Assembly (NCBI RefSeq): GCF_036014015.1
Contig: NZ_CP107905.1
Coordinates: 3,968,001 to 4,032,000 of the forward strand
Direction of reading: 5' to 3'
Origin: Streptomyces sp. NBC_00457
GTDB taxonomy: Bacteria; Actinomycetota; Actinomycetes; Streptomycetales; Streptomycetaceae
Length of the DNA: 64,000 nucleotides
In this document: positions 43,667 through 51,792 of the stretch, piece after piece
Layout of the letters: every line of letters starts with the position of its first letter
Numbering within the stretch: the stretch's first letter is position 1
Notes under the pieces: model-generated
Seen by the model: the letters and a program-made list of their open reading frames with translations, nothing else
The model's database searches: none
Told to the model about the DNA's origin: nothing
Translations under genes and position numbers: made by a program

Positions 43667-43707
43667 CAGAGCCCCCGCCCCGGCACCGACGCCGGGCGGG
43701 GGCTCTG
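43667..43707. terminator. bidirectional terminator
   Basis: CAGAGCCCCCGCC...CGGC pairs with GCCGGGCGGGGGCTCTG across the loop ACCGAC, between the convergent 50-residue gene and marC. Confidence 0.85.
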
Positions 43708-43720
43708 CGCTTGCCCGGGT

Positions 43721-44326
43721 TCAGCTCTCCTGGATCACCAGGGTGACCCCGTTGATGATCTGCTGCACGGCGATCGCGGACAGCATCATGCCGGCGAGCC
43801 GCGTCACCAGGACCACGCCGCCGTCCTTGATGACCCGGATGATCAGCAGCGAGTACCGCATCACCAGCCACAGCACGACATGGATGGCCAGGATCGCCAT
43901 CCACACCGACACCTGCGTGGCGACACTGTCGGCCTTCTGCACGGCGAGGATGACGGAGACGATCGCACCGGGCCCGGCGAGCAGCGGCATGCCCAGCGGT
44001 ACGAGCGCCACGTTCACGTCCTTGGTCTGCTTCGGCTCGTCCGTCTTGCCGGTGAGCAGGTCGAGCGCGATCAGCAGAAGCAGCAGCCCGCCCGCGATCA
44101 TCAGCGCGGGAACGGAGACATGCAGATAGTCGAGGATCTGATGCCCCAGCAGCCCGAACACGGCAATCACACCGCCGGCGACACAGACGGCCTGGAAGGC
44201 CATCCGCCTCTGCACCCTCGCCGGACGGCCGGAGGTCAGCGCCAGGAAGATCGGGGTGATCCCAGGGGGATCCATGATGACGAACAGGGTGAGGAAGAGA
44301 GAGCCGAAGACAGCGACGTCGAACAT
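43721..44326 (-). CDS. MarC-family integral membrane protein
   Basis: A 201-residue protein with six hydrophobic helices: MFDVAVFGSLFLTLFVIMDP (with PPGITPIFLAL, typical of the family), FQAVCVAGGVIAVFGLLG, VPALMIAGGLLLLLIALDLL, VPLGMPLLAGPGAIVSVILA, WMAILAIHVVLWLVMRYSLL and LAGMMLSAIAVQQIINGV. MarC/UPF0056 proteins are of uncertain transport function; despite the name they are not drug-resistance pumps. It is 46 bp downstream of the PHP gene on the same strand. Confidence 0.93.
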   Translation of the reverse strand: MFDVAVFGSLFLTLFVIMDPPGITPIFLALTSGRPARVQRRMAFQAVCVAGGVIAVFGLLGHQILDYLHVSVPALMIAGGLLLLLIALDLLTGKTDEPKQTKDVNVALVPLGMPLLAGPGAIVSVILAVQKADSVATQVSVWMAILAIHVVLWLVMRYSLLIIRVIKDGGVVLVTRLAGMMLSAIAVQQIINGVTLVIQES

Positions 44327-44372
44327 GAGTGAGCCTTGCGAGAGAGAGTGACGGGTGAGCGTGCGGTGAGCC

Positions 44373-45233
44373 TCAGCGCGCTCCGCCGGCCCCCGGCACC
44401 GGGAACGCCCCGGTCGCCCGCCGCGTGATCTCCCCGTACACCTCGGGATCCGTCGTGTACTCGCCGAGCAGAACGGTCTTCCGGCTGCCGTGGTAGTCGC
44501 TGGAGCCGGTGGTCAGCAGCCCCAGCTCCTTCCCCAGCCCCCGCAGCCGCTCACGCGTCTCCGGGTCGTGGTCCATGTGGTCGACCTCGATACCGTCGAG
44601 GCCCGCGGCGGCCATCTCGGCGATCGCGGACTCCGGCACGGTGCGCCCCCGCTTGCTGGCCGCCGGATGCGCGAACACCGCGACCCCGCCCGCCGCCTTG
44701 ATCAGCCGGATCGCCTCGAAGGGGTCGGTCTCGTGCTTCTCGACGAACGCCCGCCCGCCGTCCGCCAGCCAGTCCCGCGTGAAGGCGTCCCCCACGGTGG
44801 GTACGACGCCCAGCTCCACCAGCGCGGAGGCCACATGCGGCCGCCCCACGGACCCGCCACCGACGATCCGCTCGACCTGCTCCCACGTCACCGCCACGCC
44901 CAGCTCGTTCAGCTTCCCGACCATGCCCTTGGCCCGCGGCACCCGATCGTCCCGCACCAGCTCCCGCTCGGCCAGCAACGCCGGCTCCTCGGGATCGAAC
45001 AGATAGGCCAGCATGTGCATGCTCACCCCGTCGATCCGACACGACAGCTCGGCCCCGGTGACAAGCGTCAGCCCCTCCGGCAGCGCAGCGATCGCCTCGG
45101 CATACCCCCGAGTGGTGTCGTGATCGGTGAGCGCAACAACGTCCAACCCAGCAGCGGCAGCATTCCGCACCAGCTCAGCCGGGGTATCCGTGCCATCGGA
45201 AGCCGTGGAGTGGGTATGCAGATCTATTCGCAA
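44373..45233 (-). CDS. PHP-domain phosphoesterase
   Basis: A 286-residue protein, TTG start at 45233 with GGAG eight bases upstream. Metal ligands of the PHP fold: RIDLHTHSTASDGTDTP, VVALTDHDTTRGY, TLVTGAELSCRID, GVAVFAHPAASKRG and LLTTGSSDYHGSR. It resembles the YciV/RnaAM and 3',5'-nucleoside bisphosphate phosphatase group, which degrade short RNA or pAp. Exact substrate unknown. Confidence 0.9.
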   Translation of the reverse strand: MRIDLHTHSTASDGTDTPAELVRNAAAAGLDVVALTDHDTTRGYAEAIAALPEGLTLVTGAELSCRIDGVSMHMLAYLFDPEEPALLAERELVRDDRVPRAKGMVGKLNELGVAVTWEQVERIVGGGSVGRPHVASALVELGVVPTVGDAFTRDWLADGGRAFVEKHETDPFEAIRLIKAAGGVAVFAHPAASKRGRTVPESAIAEMAAAGLDGIEVDHMDHDPETRERLRGLGKELGLLTTGSSDYHGSRKTVLLGEYTTDPEVYGEITRRATGAFPVPGAGGAR

Positions 45234-45298
45234 GACGCGAACTCCAGCAGGTGATGGTGCGAAGGGGACGCTTCAGAATAACGGCTGTGAAACTGACT

Positions 45299-45346
45299 TA
45301 GGGGCGCGGGGAACTGCGCGACAAGCCACAACGAACCCGCAGCCGC
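45299..45346 (+). repeat. dispersed intergenic repeat, copy B
   Basis: GGGGCGCGGGGAACTGCGCG (45301-45320) followed by ACAAGCCACAACGAACCCGC and AGCCGCC, between the PHP start and the DUF6758 stop. The 5' palindrome arm is missing in this copy. Confidence 0.85.
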
Positions 45347-45378
45347 CAACGATCAGGCACCCCCCGAGCTACTGGGCG

Positions 45379-46020
45379 CTACGGCTCAAGCAAGCGCGGC
45401 GACAACGCTCCACAGGGAACCAAGTCCACCTCAGCCCCCGCATCCCGCAAATCCGTAAGCACCAGCTCGTCATACATCAGCAGCCCCGACTGCTCGGGCC
45501 ACACCACCGCCCACAGCCACAGCCCCCGCGCCTCACCGGCAAAGACCGCACGGTCATCGGGTGACCCGGCGACATGCCACAACGGCGTAGGCCGCCCCGC
45601 GGCCAGCACCTTCGCCTGCGGCGGCTTCTCGACGTTCATGTACGGCCCCGGGTCGGGCCCGTCGATCCCCGCATATCGCGCACCGAGCCCGACACCGAGC
45701 TCCTCGGCCACCAGAATCAACTCACCCATACCGCCGAGCGGCCCCGGCCCCGAGCACGCCACGGCCGTCGCACGCCCCCCGCTGCGGTCGTCGCCCGCGC
45801 AGCCCACACCGGTGAACAGCCAGCCCACCGGAAGCGGCCACGGCATCCACACGGGTACCTGCGTGCGGTGCACCACCACGCTGAGGGCCTCGACGCTGGG
45901 CGGGATCACGGGCTGCAGCGGATGCACGGTGCCGTGCACATCGCACTGCCAGGAATCGGCGAAGAGTCCGGGAGCCCTGACCCGGCCACCACACTTCGGG
46001 CAACTGGGTTCGCCCCTCAT
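45379..46020 (-). CDS. DUF6758 protein with N-terminal zinc ribbon
   Basis: A 213-residue protein beginning MRGEPSCPKCGGRVRAPGLF; CPKC with a later C-x2-H pair (WQCDVHGTVH) suggests a zinc ribbon. The rest is a Gly/Pro/Trp-rich domain (WPLPVGWLFTGVGCAGDDRS, SGPGPLGGMGELILVAEEL) without membrane segments. I believe it belongs to DUF6758, a Streptomyces family of unknown function. The preceding order SUFU then DUF6758 is co-directional. Confidence 0.75.
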   Translation of the reverse strand: MRGEPSCPKCGGRVRAPGLFADSWQCDVHGTVHPLQPVIPPSVEALSVVVHRTQVPVWMPWPLPVGWLFTGVGCAGDDRSGGRATAVACSGPGPLGGMGELILVAEELGVGLGARYAGIDGPDPGPYMNVEKPPQAKVLAAGRPTPLWHVAGSPDDRAVFAGEARGLWLWAVVWPEQSGLLMYDELVLTDLRDAGAEVDLVPCGALSPRLLEP

Positions 46021-46172
46021 AGGGCCCCACGGTCCTACCCCTGCTCCGCCACGTCAAGGACGATCACCCGTCCGGCCGGAACGAGGTGCGACCACACCAC
46101 AGCCGTCGCTTGCACGACGGTGTCGCCGTGTTCGCCAACTGACCCCTCACGGCGACCGGTTGGTGAGATGAG

Positions 46173-46769
46173 TCACTCGGGCGGCAGGTCCAGCGCGACG
46201 GACCCGCGGGACGGATCCCGCAGATCCGTCCCGTTCGCCAGCCAGCGCTCCTGAAGAGCCTGGGCGCCGTGCACGCGCTTCCAGGCGGCCTCGTTCGGCG
46301 TCATGGGGAGCAGCGGCAGGAACTGGACGGGGTCCATCGGCTCGTCGAGGTCCAGGTCCTCGACCAGGCCACCGGGCTCGGCGACCAGGACCGAGGTGAA
46401 GGGGGCGCCGGGCCAGAGGGGATCGCCGACGTCCAGGGACGCGCCGGGAGCCACGATCAGGCCCTCCACCTGCGGAGAGGCGGCGAGGACGGCGAGCGGG
46501 CGGAGCACCTTGTCGGTGTCGGCGAGCCCGGATCGTACGGAGAGGACCAGCTCGGCGCGGGGGCCCTTGACCGGGTCGGCGATGACCGCGGTGGGGTCCG
46601 CCATGGGGTGCGCGGACATGCCCAGCGTGGCGTAGCGGACGATGTCGTCCTGCTGGAAACGCAGCACCTCGATGCGGTCGGTACCGAGGAAGGTGACCGC
46701 GGCGCGTGCGTCCGGTTCGCCCAGCGCGGTGCGCAACCGGGCCTCGACCAGAGGAAGAACATCAACCAT
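46173..46769 (-). CDS. SUFU (suppressor of fused) domain protein
   Basis: About 198 residues from the ATG at 46769 (MVDVLPLVEARLRTALGEPD); the frame stays open to 46859 but that part is not protein-like. The pattern VLSVRSGLADTDKVLRPLAV, GDPLWPGAPFTSVLVAEP and FLPLLPMTPNEAAWKRVHGA is that of bacterial SUFU-domain proteins, which are linked to toxin immunity in some bacteria. No toxin gene is adjacent, so a housekeeping role or orphan immunity function are both open. Confidence 0.8.
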   Translation of the reverse strand: MVDVLPLVEARLRTALGEPDARAAVTFLGTDRIEVLRFQQDDIVRYATLGMSAHPMADPTAVIADPVKGPRAELVLSVRSGLADTDKVLRPLAVLAASPQVEGLIVAPGASLDVGDPLWPGAPFTSVLVAEPGGLVEDLDLDEPMDPVQFLPLLPMTPNEAAWKRVHGAQALQERWLANGTDLRDPSRGSVALDLPPE

Positions 46770-47235
46770 GCGGTGAGCATAGAACTCGTCAGGACCGGGC
46801 AAACGAGCACCTTGACACTTCAGTCGGCTGATACTCTTGCCCGTGGTTCGGGGCAGCACGCTGCGGCGTCGCGATCGAGTCCCGACGCCGACGACACTCC
46901 CTTACGAGGGACCGGCCGGAGGAGGTGGGGCTGCAATGGATCGAAGTCGACCGTGCAGTAGCACCCGCTCTTCCCGCCGCTGACGTAGCCGCTCTGCTTC
47001 TCTAGCCGGCCGCCACCTCTCGCACCTTCTTCACCGCGGAAGAGCCTTCGTTTCGTATTGCCTGATCTGTCTGTCCCGCAGCAGTAGCTGAATCAGTAGC
47101 GAAGCTCACCACCGCGATGGTGCGGTGCTCCCCGCTTTGTGGACGTGCCAAACATGTGAAGTCAGGACGTCCCCATTCCGGGTAGTTCCACCCCTCGTCG
47201 GAGCCTTTCGCTGCCTGACCGCGAAGGAGCCTGCC
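46770..47235. other. intergenic region with possible corA leader
   Basis: 466 bases between the divergent SUFU and corA genes. A consensus -35 TTGACA lies at 46812-46817, but the nearest -10-like TACTCT (46832-46837) is only 14 bases on. A 15-codon ORF (46936-46983, MDRSRPCSSTRSSRR) has GGAGGAGG upstream. The stretch 47020-47110 is unusually rich in A/T for this genome. No known magnesium riboswitch is recognised. Confidence 0.4.
46936..46983 (+). CDS. possible 15-residue leader peptide upstream of corA
   Basis: ATG GAT CGA... to TGA, 15 residues rich in Arg and Ser (MDRSRPCSSTRSSRR). GGAGG precedes the ATG by about 10 bases. It is too short for codon statistics. A leader peptide controlling corA is conceivable, since Mg-transport genes in other bacteria use them, but the distance to corA (252 bases) and lack of conservation data leave this weak. 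Confidence 0.25.
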   Translation: MDRSRPCSSTRSSRR

Positions 47236-48351
47236 ATGTCGATGATCCGCGACCTGCGTGCCGCCGTCCGTCCGTCCCGTCCGTCGCTCCGCAAGGACAC
47301 CGCCGGGTACGACACGACGCGCGACCCGTCGACGCCCTCGGCCGTGGTCGACTGCGCCATCTACCGCGACGGCGCCCGCCTCGAAACCCCGACGCCGCTC
47401 ACCCCGCACGAGGCGATGCGTCTGGTGCGGCGCGACGGGGGCTTCGTCTGGATCGGGCTGCACGAGCCCACCGAAGCCGAATTCTCCGGTATCGCAAGCG
47501 AGTTCGGGCTGCACCCACTGGCCGTCGAGGACGCCGTCCAGGCCCATCAGCGGCCCAAGCTGGAGCGGTACGACGACTCCCTGTTCACCGTCTTCAAGAC
47601 CATCCACTACATCGAGCACGACCAGCTCACCGCCAACAGCGAGATCGTGGAGACCGGCGAGGTCATGTGCTTCACCGGACGGGACTTCTTCATCACCGTC
47701 CGGCACGGCGGACAGGGCTCGCTGCGGGCACTGCGGCACCGGCTGCAGGACGACCCCGAGCTGCTCGCCAAGGGCCCCTCGGCGGTGCTGCACGCGATCG
47801 CCGACCATGTGGTCGACGGGTATGTCGCGGTCGCCGACGCCGTGCAGGACGACATCGACGAGGTCGAGACCGAGGTCTTCTCGCCGGGCCGCAAAGGCAG
47901 CCCGCGCGGCACGGACGCCGGGCGGATCTACCAACTCAAGCGTGAGGTGCTGGAGTTCAAGCGGGCCGTCGCGCCGCTGCTGCGTCCCATGCTGCTGCTC
48001 TCCGAGCGCCCGATGCGGCTGATCGACCCCGACATCCAGAAGTACTTCCGGGACGTCGCCGACCACCTGGCCCGGGTGCAGGAGCAGGTCGTCGGCTTCG
48101 ACGAGCTGCTCAACTCGATCCTCCAGGCCAACCTCGCGCAGGCGTCCGTCGCGCAGAACGAGGACATGCGCAAGATCACGTCCTGGGCGGCCATCATCGC
48201 CGTACCGACGATGGTGTGTGGTGTGTACGGCATGAACTTCGACTACATGCCCGAGCTGCGCTGGAAGTTCGGCTACCCGATGGTCCTGACCATCACCGTC
48301 GCCATCTGCTTCGGCATCCACCGCACCCTGAAGCGCAACGGCTGGCTGTGA
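47236..48351 (+). CDS. corA: CorA-family magnesium/cobalt transporter
   Basis: A 371-residue protein, ATG at 47236 with GAAGGAGC upstream. A large acidic cytoplasmic domain (HPLAVEDAVQAHQRPKLERY, then the coiled helix FDELLNSILQANLAQASVAQ) leads into two C-terminal helices; the first ends with the selectivity signature VCGVYGMNF, the second is YPMVLTITVAICFGIHRT. CorA forms a pentameric Mg2+ channel. Two genes away is a soluble MgtE-N protein, consistent with a magnesium-homeostasis neighbourhood. Confidence 0.94.
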   Translation: MSMIRDLRAAVRPSRPSLRKDTAGYDTTRDPSTPSAVVDCAIYRDGARLETPTPLTPHEAMRLVRRDGGFVWIGLHEPTEAEFSGIASEFGLHPLAVEDAVQAHQRPKLERYDDSLFTVFKTIHYIEHDQLTANSEIVETGEVMCFTGRDFFITVRHGGQGSLRALRHRLQDDPELLAKGPSAVLHAIADHVVDGYVAVADAVQDDIDEVETEVFSPGRKGSPRGTDAGRIYQLKREVLEFKRAVAPLLRPMLLLSERPMRLIDPDIQKYFRDVADHLARVQEQVVGFDELLNSILQANLAQASVAQNEDMRKITSWAAIIAVPTMVCGVYGMNFDYMPELRWKFGYPMVLTITVAICFGIHRTLKRNGWL

Positions 48352-48374
48352 GCGTTGCTGGCTACGCTGGGCTC

Positions 48375-48887
48375 ATGACACCTGAGCTGCTGGAGCAGGC
48401 CCTCGTCGAGGAGGCCACCAAGAAGTCCGGGCTCGTCTGGGTCAAGGGGCCCGGCGGGCCGGTCCGGGCGCTGTGGCATGTGTGGCACGAGGGTGCGGCG
48501 TGTCTGGTCGGCGACGGGCCGGGCGAGCAGCCGTTGCCGGGGCTGGCCGACGGGGCCGCCGCCGAAGTGACCGTCCGCAGCAAGGACAAGGGCGGTCGGC
48601 TGATCTCCTGGGCGGCGAAGGTCGTCGAGCTGTCGCCGGGGTCCGAGCAGTGGGACGCCACGGTCGCCGAACTCAAGGGCAAGCGGCTGAACGCGCCCGA
48701 CGGAGAGGCGATGCCTCAGCGGTGGGCTCGGGAATGTCGCGTGGTGCGGCTGGAGCCGACGGGGACGACGGCGTCGCTGCCCGACGACAACCAGGCGGCG
48801 GCGCCGCTGCCGACCTCGGCGACCACGCGTCATCCGATGCCGGCGGGCCTGCCGCGTCTGCTCATGAAGAAGCGGAAGAAGAAGTAG
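48375..48887 (+). CDS. hypothetical protein
   Basis: A 170-residue protein, ATG at 48375, 23 bp after corA and probably co-transcribed. The first ~125 residues (LVEEATKKSGLVWVKGPGGP, VRALWHVWHEGAACLVGDGP, GGRLISWAAKVVELSPGSEQ, AMPQRWARECRVVRLEP) look like a compact beta-rich domain of the size of flavin-reductase-like or pyridoxamine-oxidase-like folds, but no family is recognised with confidence. The C-terminus is disordered and ends KKRKKK. Confidence 0.8.
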   Translation: MTPELLEQALVEEATKKSGLVWVKGPGGPVRALWHVWHEGAACLVGDGPGEQPLPGLADGAAAEVTVRSKDKGGRLISWAAKVVELSPGSEQWDATVAELKGKRLNAPDGEAMPQRWARECRVVRLEPTGTTASLPDDNQAAAPLPTSATTRHPMPAGLPRLLMKKRKKK

Positions 48888-48894
48888 GCATGGG

Positions 48895-49656
48895 TCAGGA
48901 CGTCGGCAACGCCTTGCCGTAGTCCACCGTCTCGTCCTGCTTCGGTTCCTCGATCTTGAAGTCCTTGCCCCATTCCGTGAAGAGCAGGGTGCCGGCGCTG
49001 CCCGCGCGGACCAGGCGGAGGGGATACGGCCGGCCCTCCAGGGAGACGTCGAGCGTGCCGCCGGAGCCCTTGTCGCCGGCGATGCGGATGGTGCGGGTGC
49101 CGGACTCCTCGTGGTGACCGTCGGTCTCCAGGGTGCCGTGCAGGGTCAGCAGGCCGTCGAGGAGGACGTCCTTGTCGGTGAAGCCGCTGAACTTCTTGTA
49201 CGAGGGGTCTCCCTGGGGCACCTTCACATACTTGCCCTCGAGCTTGTCGGCGGCGGCCGTGTCGGTGTCTTCGGACGCGTCGCCCTTGGCGTGCTCGGGA
49301 TGCCAGAACTCCGCGTCCGCCTTCAGGAACAGCTGCTCACCGATCCGCAGCAGGCGGAACGTCGTCCCCTCGGCGGTGACCTCGCCCGAGCCGCCGTCGG
49401 ACTTCAGACGCATGTCGAGTTTGTAAGTGCGCCCGCTGGTGACCACTGTTCCGGAGAGGTGCACCGCGGTGGCGGACTCGGCGGCCGTGCGGGTTCTGCT
49501 CTGGATCTTGTCGGCCGGCAGCTTGCCGACCCCGTTCGTGCCCGCGTCGGGGTCCTCGCTGCATCCCGTCAGTGCCGCCGTGCCCGTCACGGCCAGGGCG
49601 CACATCGCGCCCACCAGCGTGGCCCTGCGGGTACGGCCCTGGGGAATCGCAGTCAC
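48895..49656 (-). CDS. lipoprotein (LolA/LprG-like)
   Basis: About 253 residues from the GTG at 49656 (MTAIPQGRTRRATLVGAMCA). The signal peptide ends at the lipobox LTGC followed by SEDPDAGTNG. The mature part (SATAVHLSGTVVTSGRTYKL, FRLLRIGEQLFLKADAEFWH, KYVKVPQGDPSYKKFSGF, PYPLRLVRAGSAG) has the pattern of the LolA-like/LppX-LprAFG fold, which binds lipids or glycolipids at the outer membrane face. Function not known. It is convergent with the gene ending at 48887, only 7 bp apart. Confidence 0.85.
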   Translation of the reverse strand: MTAIPQGRTRRATLVGAMCALAVTGTAALTGCSEDPDAGTNGVGKLPADKIQSRTRTAAESATAVHLSGTVVTSGRTYKLDMRLKSDGGSGEVTAEGTTFRLLRIGEQLFLKADAEFWHPEHAKGDASEDTDTAAADKLEGKYVKVPQGDPSYKKFSGFTDKDVLLDGLLTLHGTLETDGHHEESGTRTIRIAGDKGSGGTLDVSLEGRPYPLRLVRAGSAGTLLFTEWGKDFKIEEPKQDETVDYGKALPTS

Positions 49657-49882
49657 AGGTGCGGCTGCCTTTCTGACGAGGGTTCCTTCAGCGGCGTACC
49701 GCAGAGTACCGGGGCCGGGCGGGGCCGGCGGAGCCAGTCCGTCCGGACCGCTCACCAGGGCGGACCCGATCGGGACGGGCTAGCCTGAAGGCCGTTCGAG
49801 CGGGCAATTCAGAACATGTGTGAGCAACCTGTACGACACTTCGGAACAGACGCAGCAACCCGTACGAGAAGGAGGCGCAGCC

Positions 49883-51169
49883 ATGGCAGCCGGCGCCCCC
49901 CGGATCTTCGTCTCGCACCTCTCCGGCGTCGCCGTGTTCGATCCGGCCGGTGATCAGGTCGGGCGGGTACGCGATCTCGTCGTCGTGCTGCGTGTCGGGC
50001 GGCGTCCGCCCCGGGTGCTCGGACTGGTCGTCGAACTCGCCACCCGCCGCCGGATCTTCCTGCCCATGACCCGGGTGACCGGCATCGAGTCCGGACAGGT
50101 CATCACCACCGGTGTGCTCAACGTCCGGCGCTTCGAGCAGCGGCCCACCGAGCGGCTGGTCTTCGGGGAGTTGCTCGACCGGCGCGTGACGCTGGCGGAG
50201 ACCGGCGAGGAGGTCACGGTGCTCGACGTGTCGGTGCAGCAGTTGCCGGCGCGTCGGGACTGGGAGATCGACCGGGTGTTCGTGCGCAAGGGAAGGAAGG
50301 GCGGCGCCTTCCGGCGGGCCAAGGGCGAGACGCTGACCGTCGAGTGGTCCCACGTCACCGGATTCTCCCTGGAGGAGCACGGACAGGGCGCCGAGAGCCT
50401 CCTCGCCACCTTCGAGCAGCTGCGCCCCGCCGACCTCGCGAATGTGCTCCACCATCTCTCCCCCAAACGGCGCGCGGAGGTCGCCGCCGCCCTCGACGAC
50501 GACCGCCTCGCCGACGTACTCGAAGAACTCCCCGAGGACGACCAGATCGAGATCCTCGGCAAGCTGAAGGAGGAGCGCGCGGCCGACGTCCTGGAGGCCA
50601 TGGACCCGGACGACGCGGCCGACCTGCTGGGCGAACTGCCGGAGGAGGAGAAGGAGCGGCTGCTGGGTCTGATGCAGCCCGCCGAAGCGGCCGACGTACG
50701 GCGTCTGATGGCGTACGAGGAGCGCACCGCGGGCGGCCTGATGACCACCGAGCCGATCATCCTCCGTCCCGACTCCACCGTCGCCGACGCCCTCGCCCGC
50801 GTCCGCAACCCCGACCTGTCCCCCGCGCTCGCCGCCCAGGTCTACGTCTGCCGCCCGCCCGACGAGACCCCGACCGGCAAGTACCTCGGCACGGTGCACT
50901 TCCAACGCCTGCTGCGCGATCCGCCGTACACCCTGGTCAGCTCGCTCGTCGACGACGACCTGCTACCGCTCGCCCCGGACGCGGCGCTGCCCCTCGTCGC
51001 CGGGTTCTTCGCGACGTACGACATGGTCGCGGCGCCCGTCGTCGACGAGTCGGGGTCGCTGCTCGGGGCGGTGACCGTGGACGACGTACTCGACCACATG
51101 CTGCCCGACGACTGGCGGGAGTCGGAGTTCGACGACCTCGACGAGGGGGTGGGGACGAGTGGTGCCTGA
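49883..51169 (+). CDS. soluble MgtE-N / CBS / PRC-barrel protein
   Basis: About 428 residues from the ATG at 49883, which has AAGGAGG seven bases upstream; the GTG at 49820 is less likely. An N-terminal PRC-barrel-like region (IFVSHLSGVAVFDPAGDQVG) is followed by an MgtE-N superhelix (DLANVLHHLSPKRRAEVAAA, DDAADLLGELPEEEKERLLG, AGGLMTTEPIILR) and two CBS modules (GKYLGTVHFQRLLRDPP, GSLLGAVTVDDVLDHMLPDD). The MgtE channel domain is absent, so this is probably a Mg2+ sensor or regulator rather than a transporter. Confidence 0.9.
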   Translation: MAAGAPRIFVSHLSGVAVFDPAGDQVGRVRDLVVVLRVGRRPPRVLGLVVELATRRRIFLPMTRVTGIESGQVITTGVLNVRRFEQRPTERLVFGELLDRRVTLAETGEEVTVLDVSVQQLPARRDWEIDRVFVRKGRKGGAFRRAKGETLTVEWSHVTGFSLEEHGQGAESLLATFEQLRPADLANVLHHLSPKRRAEVAAALDDDRLADVLEELPEDDQIEILGKLKEERAADVLEAMDPDDAADLLGELPEEEKERLLGLMQPAEAADVRRLMAYEERTAGGLMTTEPIILRPDSTVADALARVRNPDLSPALAAQVYVCRPPDETPTGKYLGTVHFQRLLRDPPYTLVSSLVDDDLLPLAPDAALPLVAGFFATYDMVAAPVVDESGSLLGAVTVDDVLDHMLPDDWRESEFDDLDEGVGTSGA

Positions 51170-51749
51170 GCGCGAGACCGCGACCCGTGAGCGGACGCCC
51201 GCCGGCGCGACGGCCGCCGCCCGGCCGCGCCACCCCCGGCTCGACCAGCCCGCCCCGCCCCGGCGCCGGGTCCTGCCGGAGTGGGACCCGGAGGCCTTCG
51301 GGCGGCTGAGCGAGCGCATCGCGCGCTTCCTCGGCACCGGGCGGTTCCTCGTCTGGATGACGTTCGCCATCATCATGTGGGTGCTGTGGAACGTGGCCGC
51401 GCCCAGCGTGCTGCGCTTCGACGAGTACCCGTTCATCTTCCTGACGCTGATGCTGTCGCTGCAGGCCAGCTATGCCGCGCCGCTGATCCTGCTCGCGCAG
51501 AACCGGCAGGACGACCGCGACCGGGTCAACCTCGAACAGGACCGCAGGCAGAACGAGCGGTCGATCGCCGACACCGAGTATCTGACCCGGGAGATCGCCG
51601 CCCTGCGCATCGGCCTCGGCGAGGTCGCGACCCGGGACTGGATCCGCTCGGAACTGCAGGACCTGGTCAAGGAACTGGAGGACCGGCAGGACGGACACGG
51701 CGTATTCCCGGCAGATCGGCCGCGCGGACGTGACGTAGACGACCGCTGA
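51159..51749 (+). CDS. DUF1003 membrane protein
   Basis: A 196-residue protein whose start overlaps the MgtE-N gene by 11 bases. After a basic, proline-rich N-terminus come RLSERIARFLGTGRFLVWMT, two membrane helices (LVWMTFAIIMWVLWNVAAPS and FIFLTLMLSLQASYAAPLIL) and LLAQNRQDDRDRVNLEQDRR, the DUF1003 signature, then a charged helix. Function unknown; DUF1003 genes are often beside Mg2+ transport genes. Coupled translation with the MgtE-N protein suggests a complex. Confidence 0.92.
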   Translation: MVPERETATRERTPAGATAAARPRHPRLDQPAPPRRRVLPEWDPEAFGRLSERIARFLGTGRFLVWMTFAIIMWVLWNVAAPSVLRFDEYPFIFLTLMLSLQASYAAPLILLAQNRQDDRDRVNLEQDRRQNERSIADTEYLTREIAALRIGLGEVATRDWIRSELQDLVKELEDRQDGHGVFPADRPRGRDVDDR

Positions 51750-51792
51750 CGGGCTTTCCGGGGTACTTGTGAGGCGCCGTACCATCGTCCTT

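Noticed and set aside
46173..46769. Toxin-immunity module at the SUFU gene
   Set aside because: No toxin or polymorphic-toxin gene lies next to it.
47002..47109. 35-codon ORF on the minus strand (MSFATDSATAAGQTDQAIRN)
   Set aside because: No ribosome-binding site and third codon positions are not G/C-biased; probably chance.
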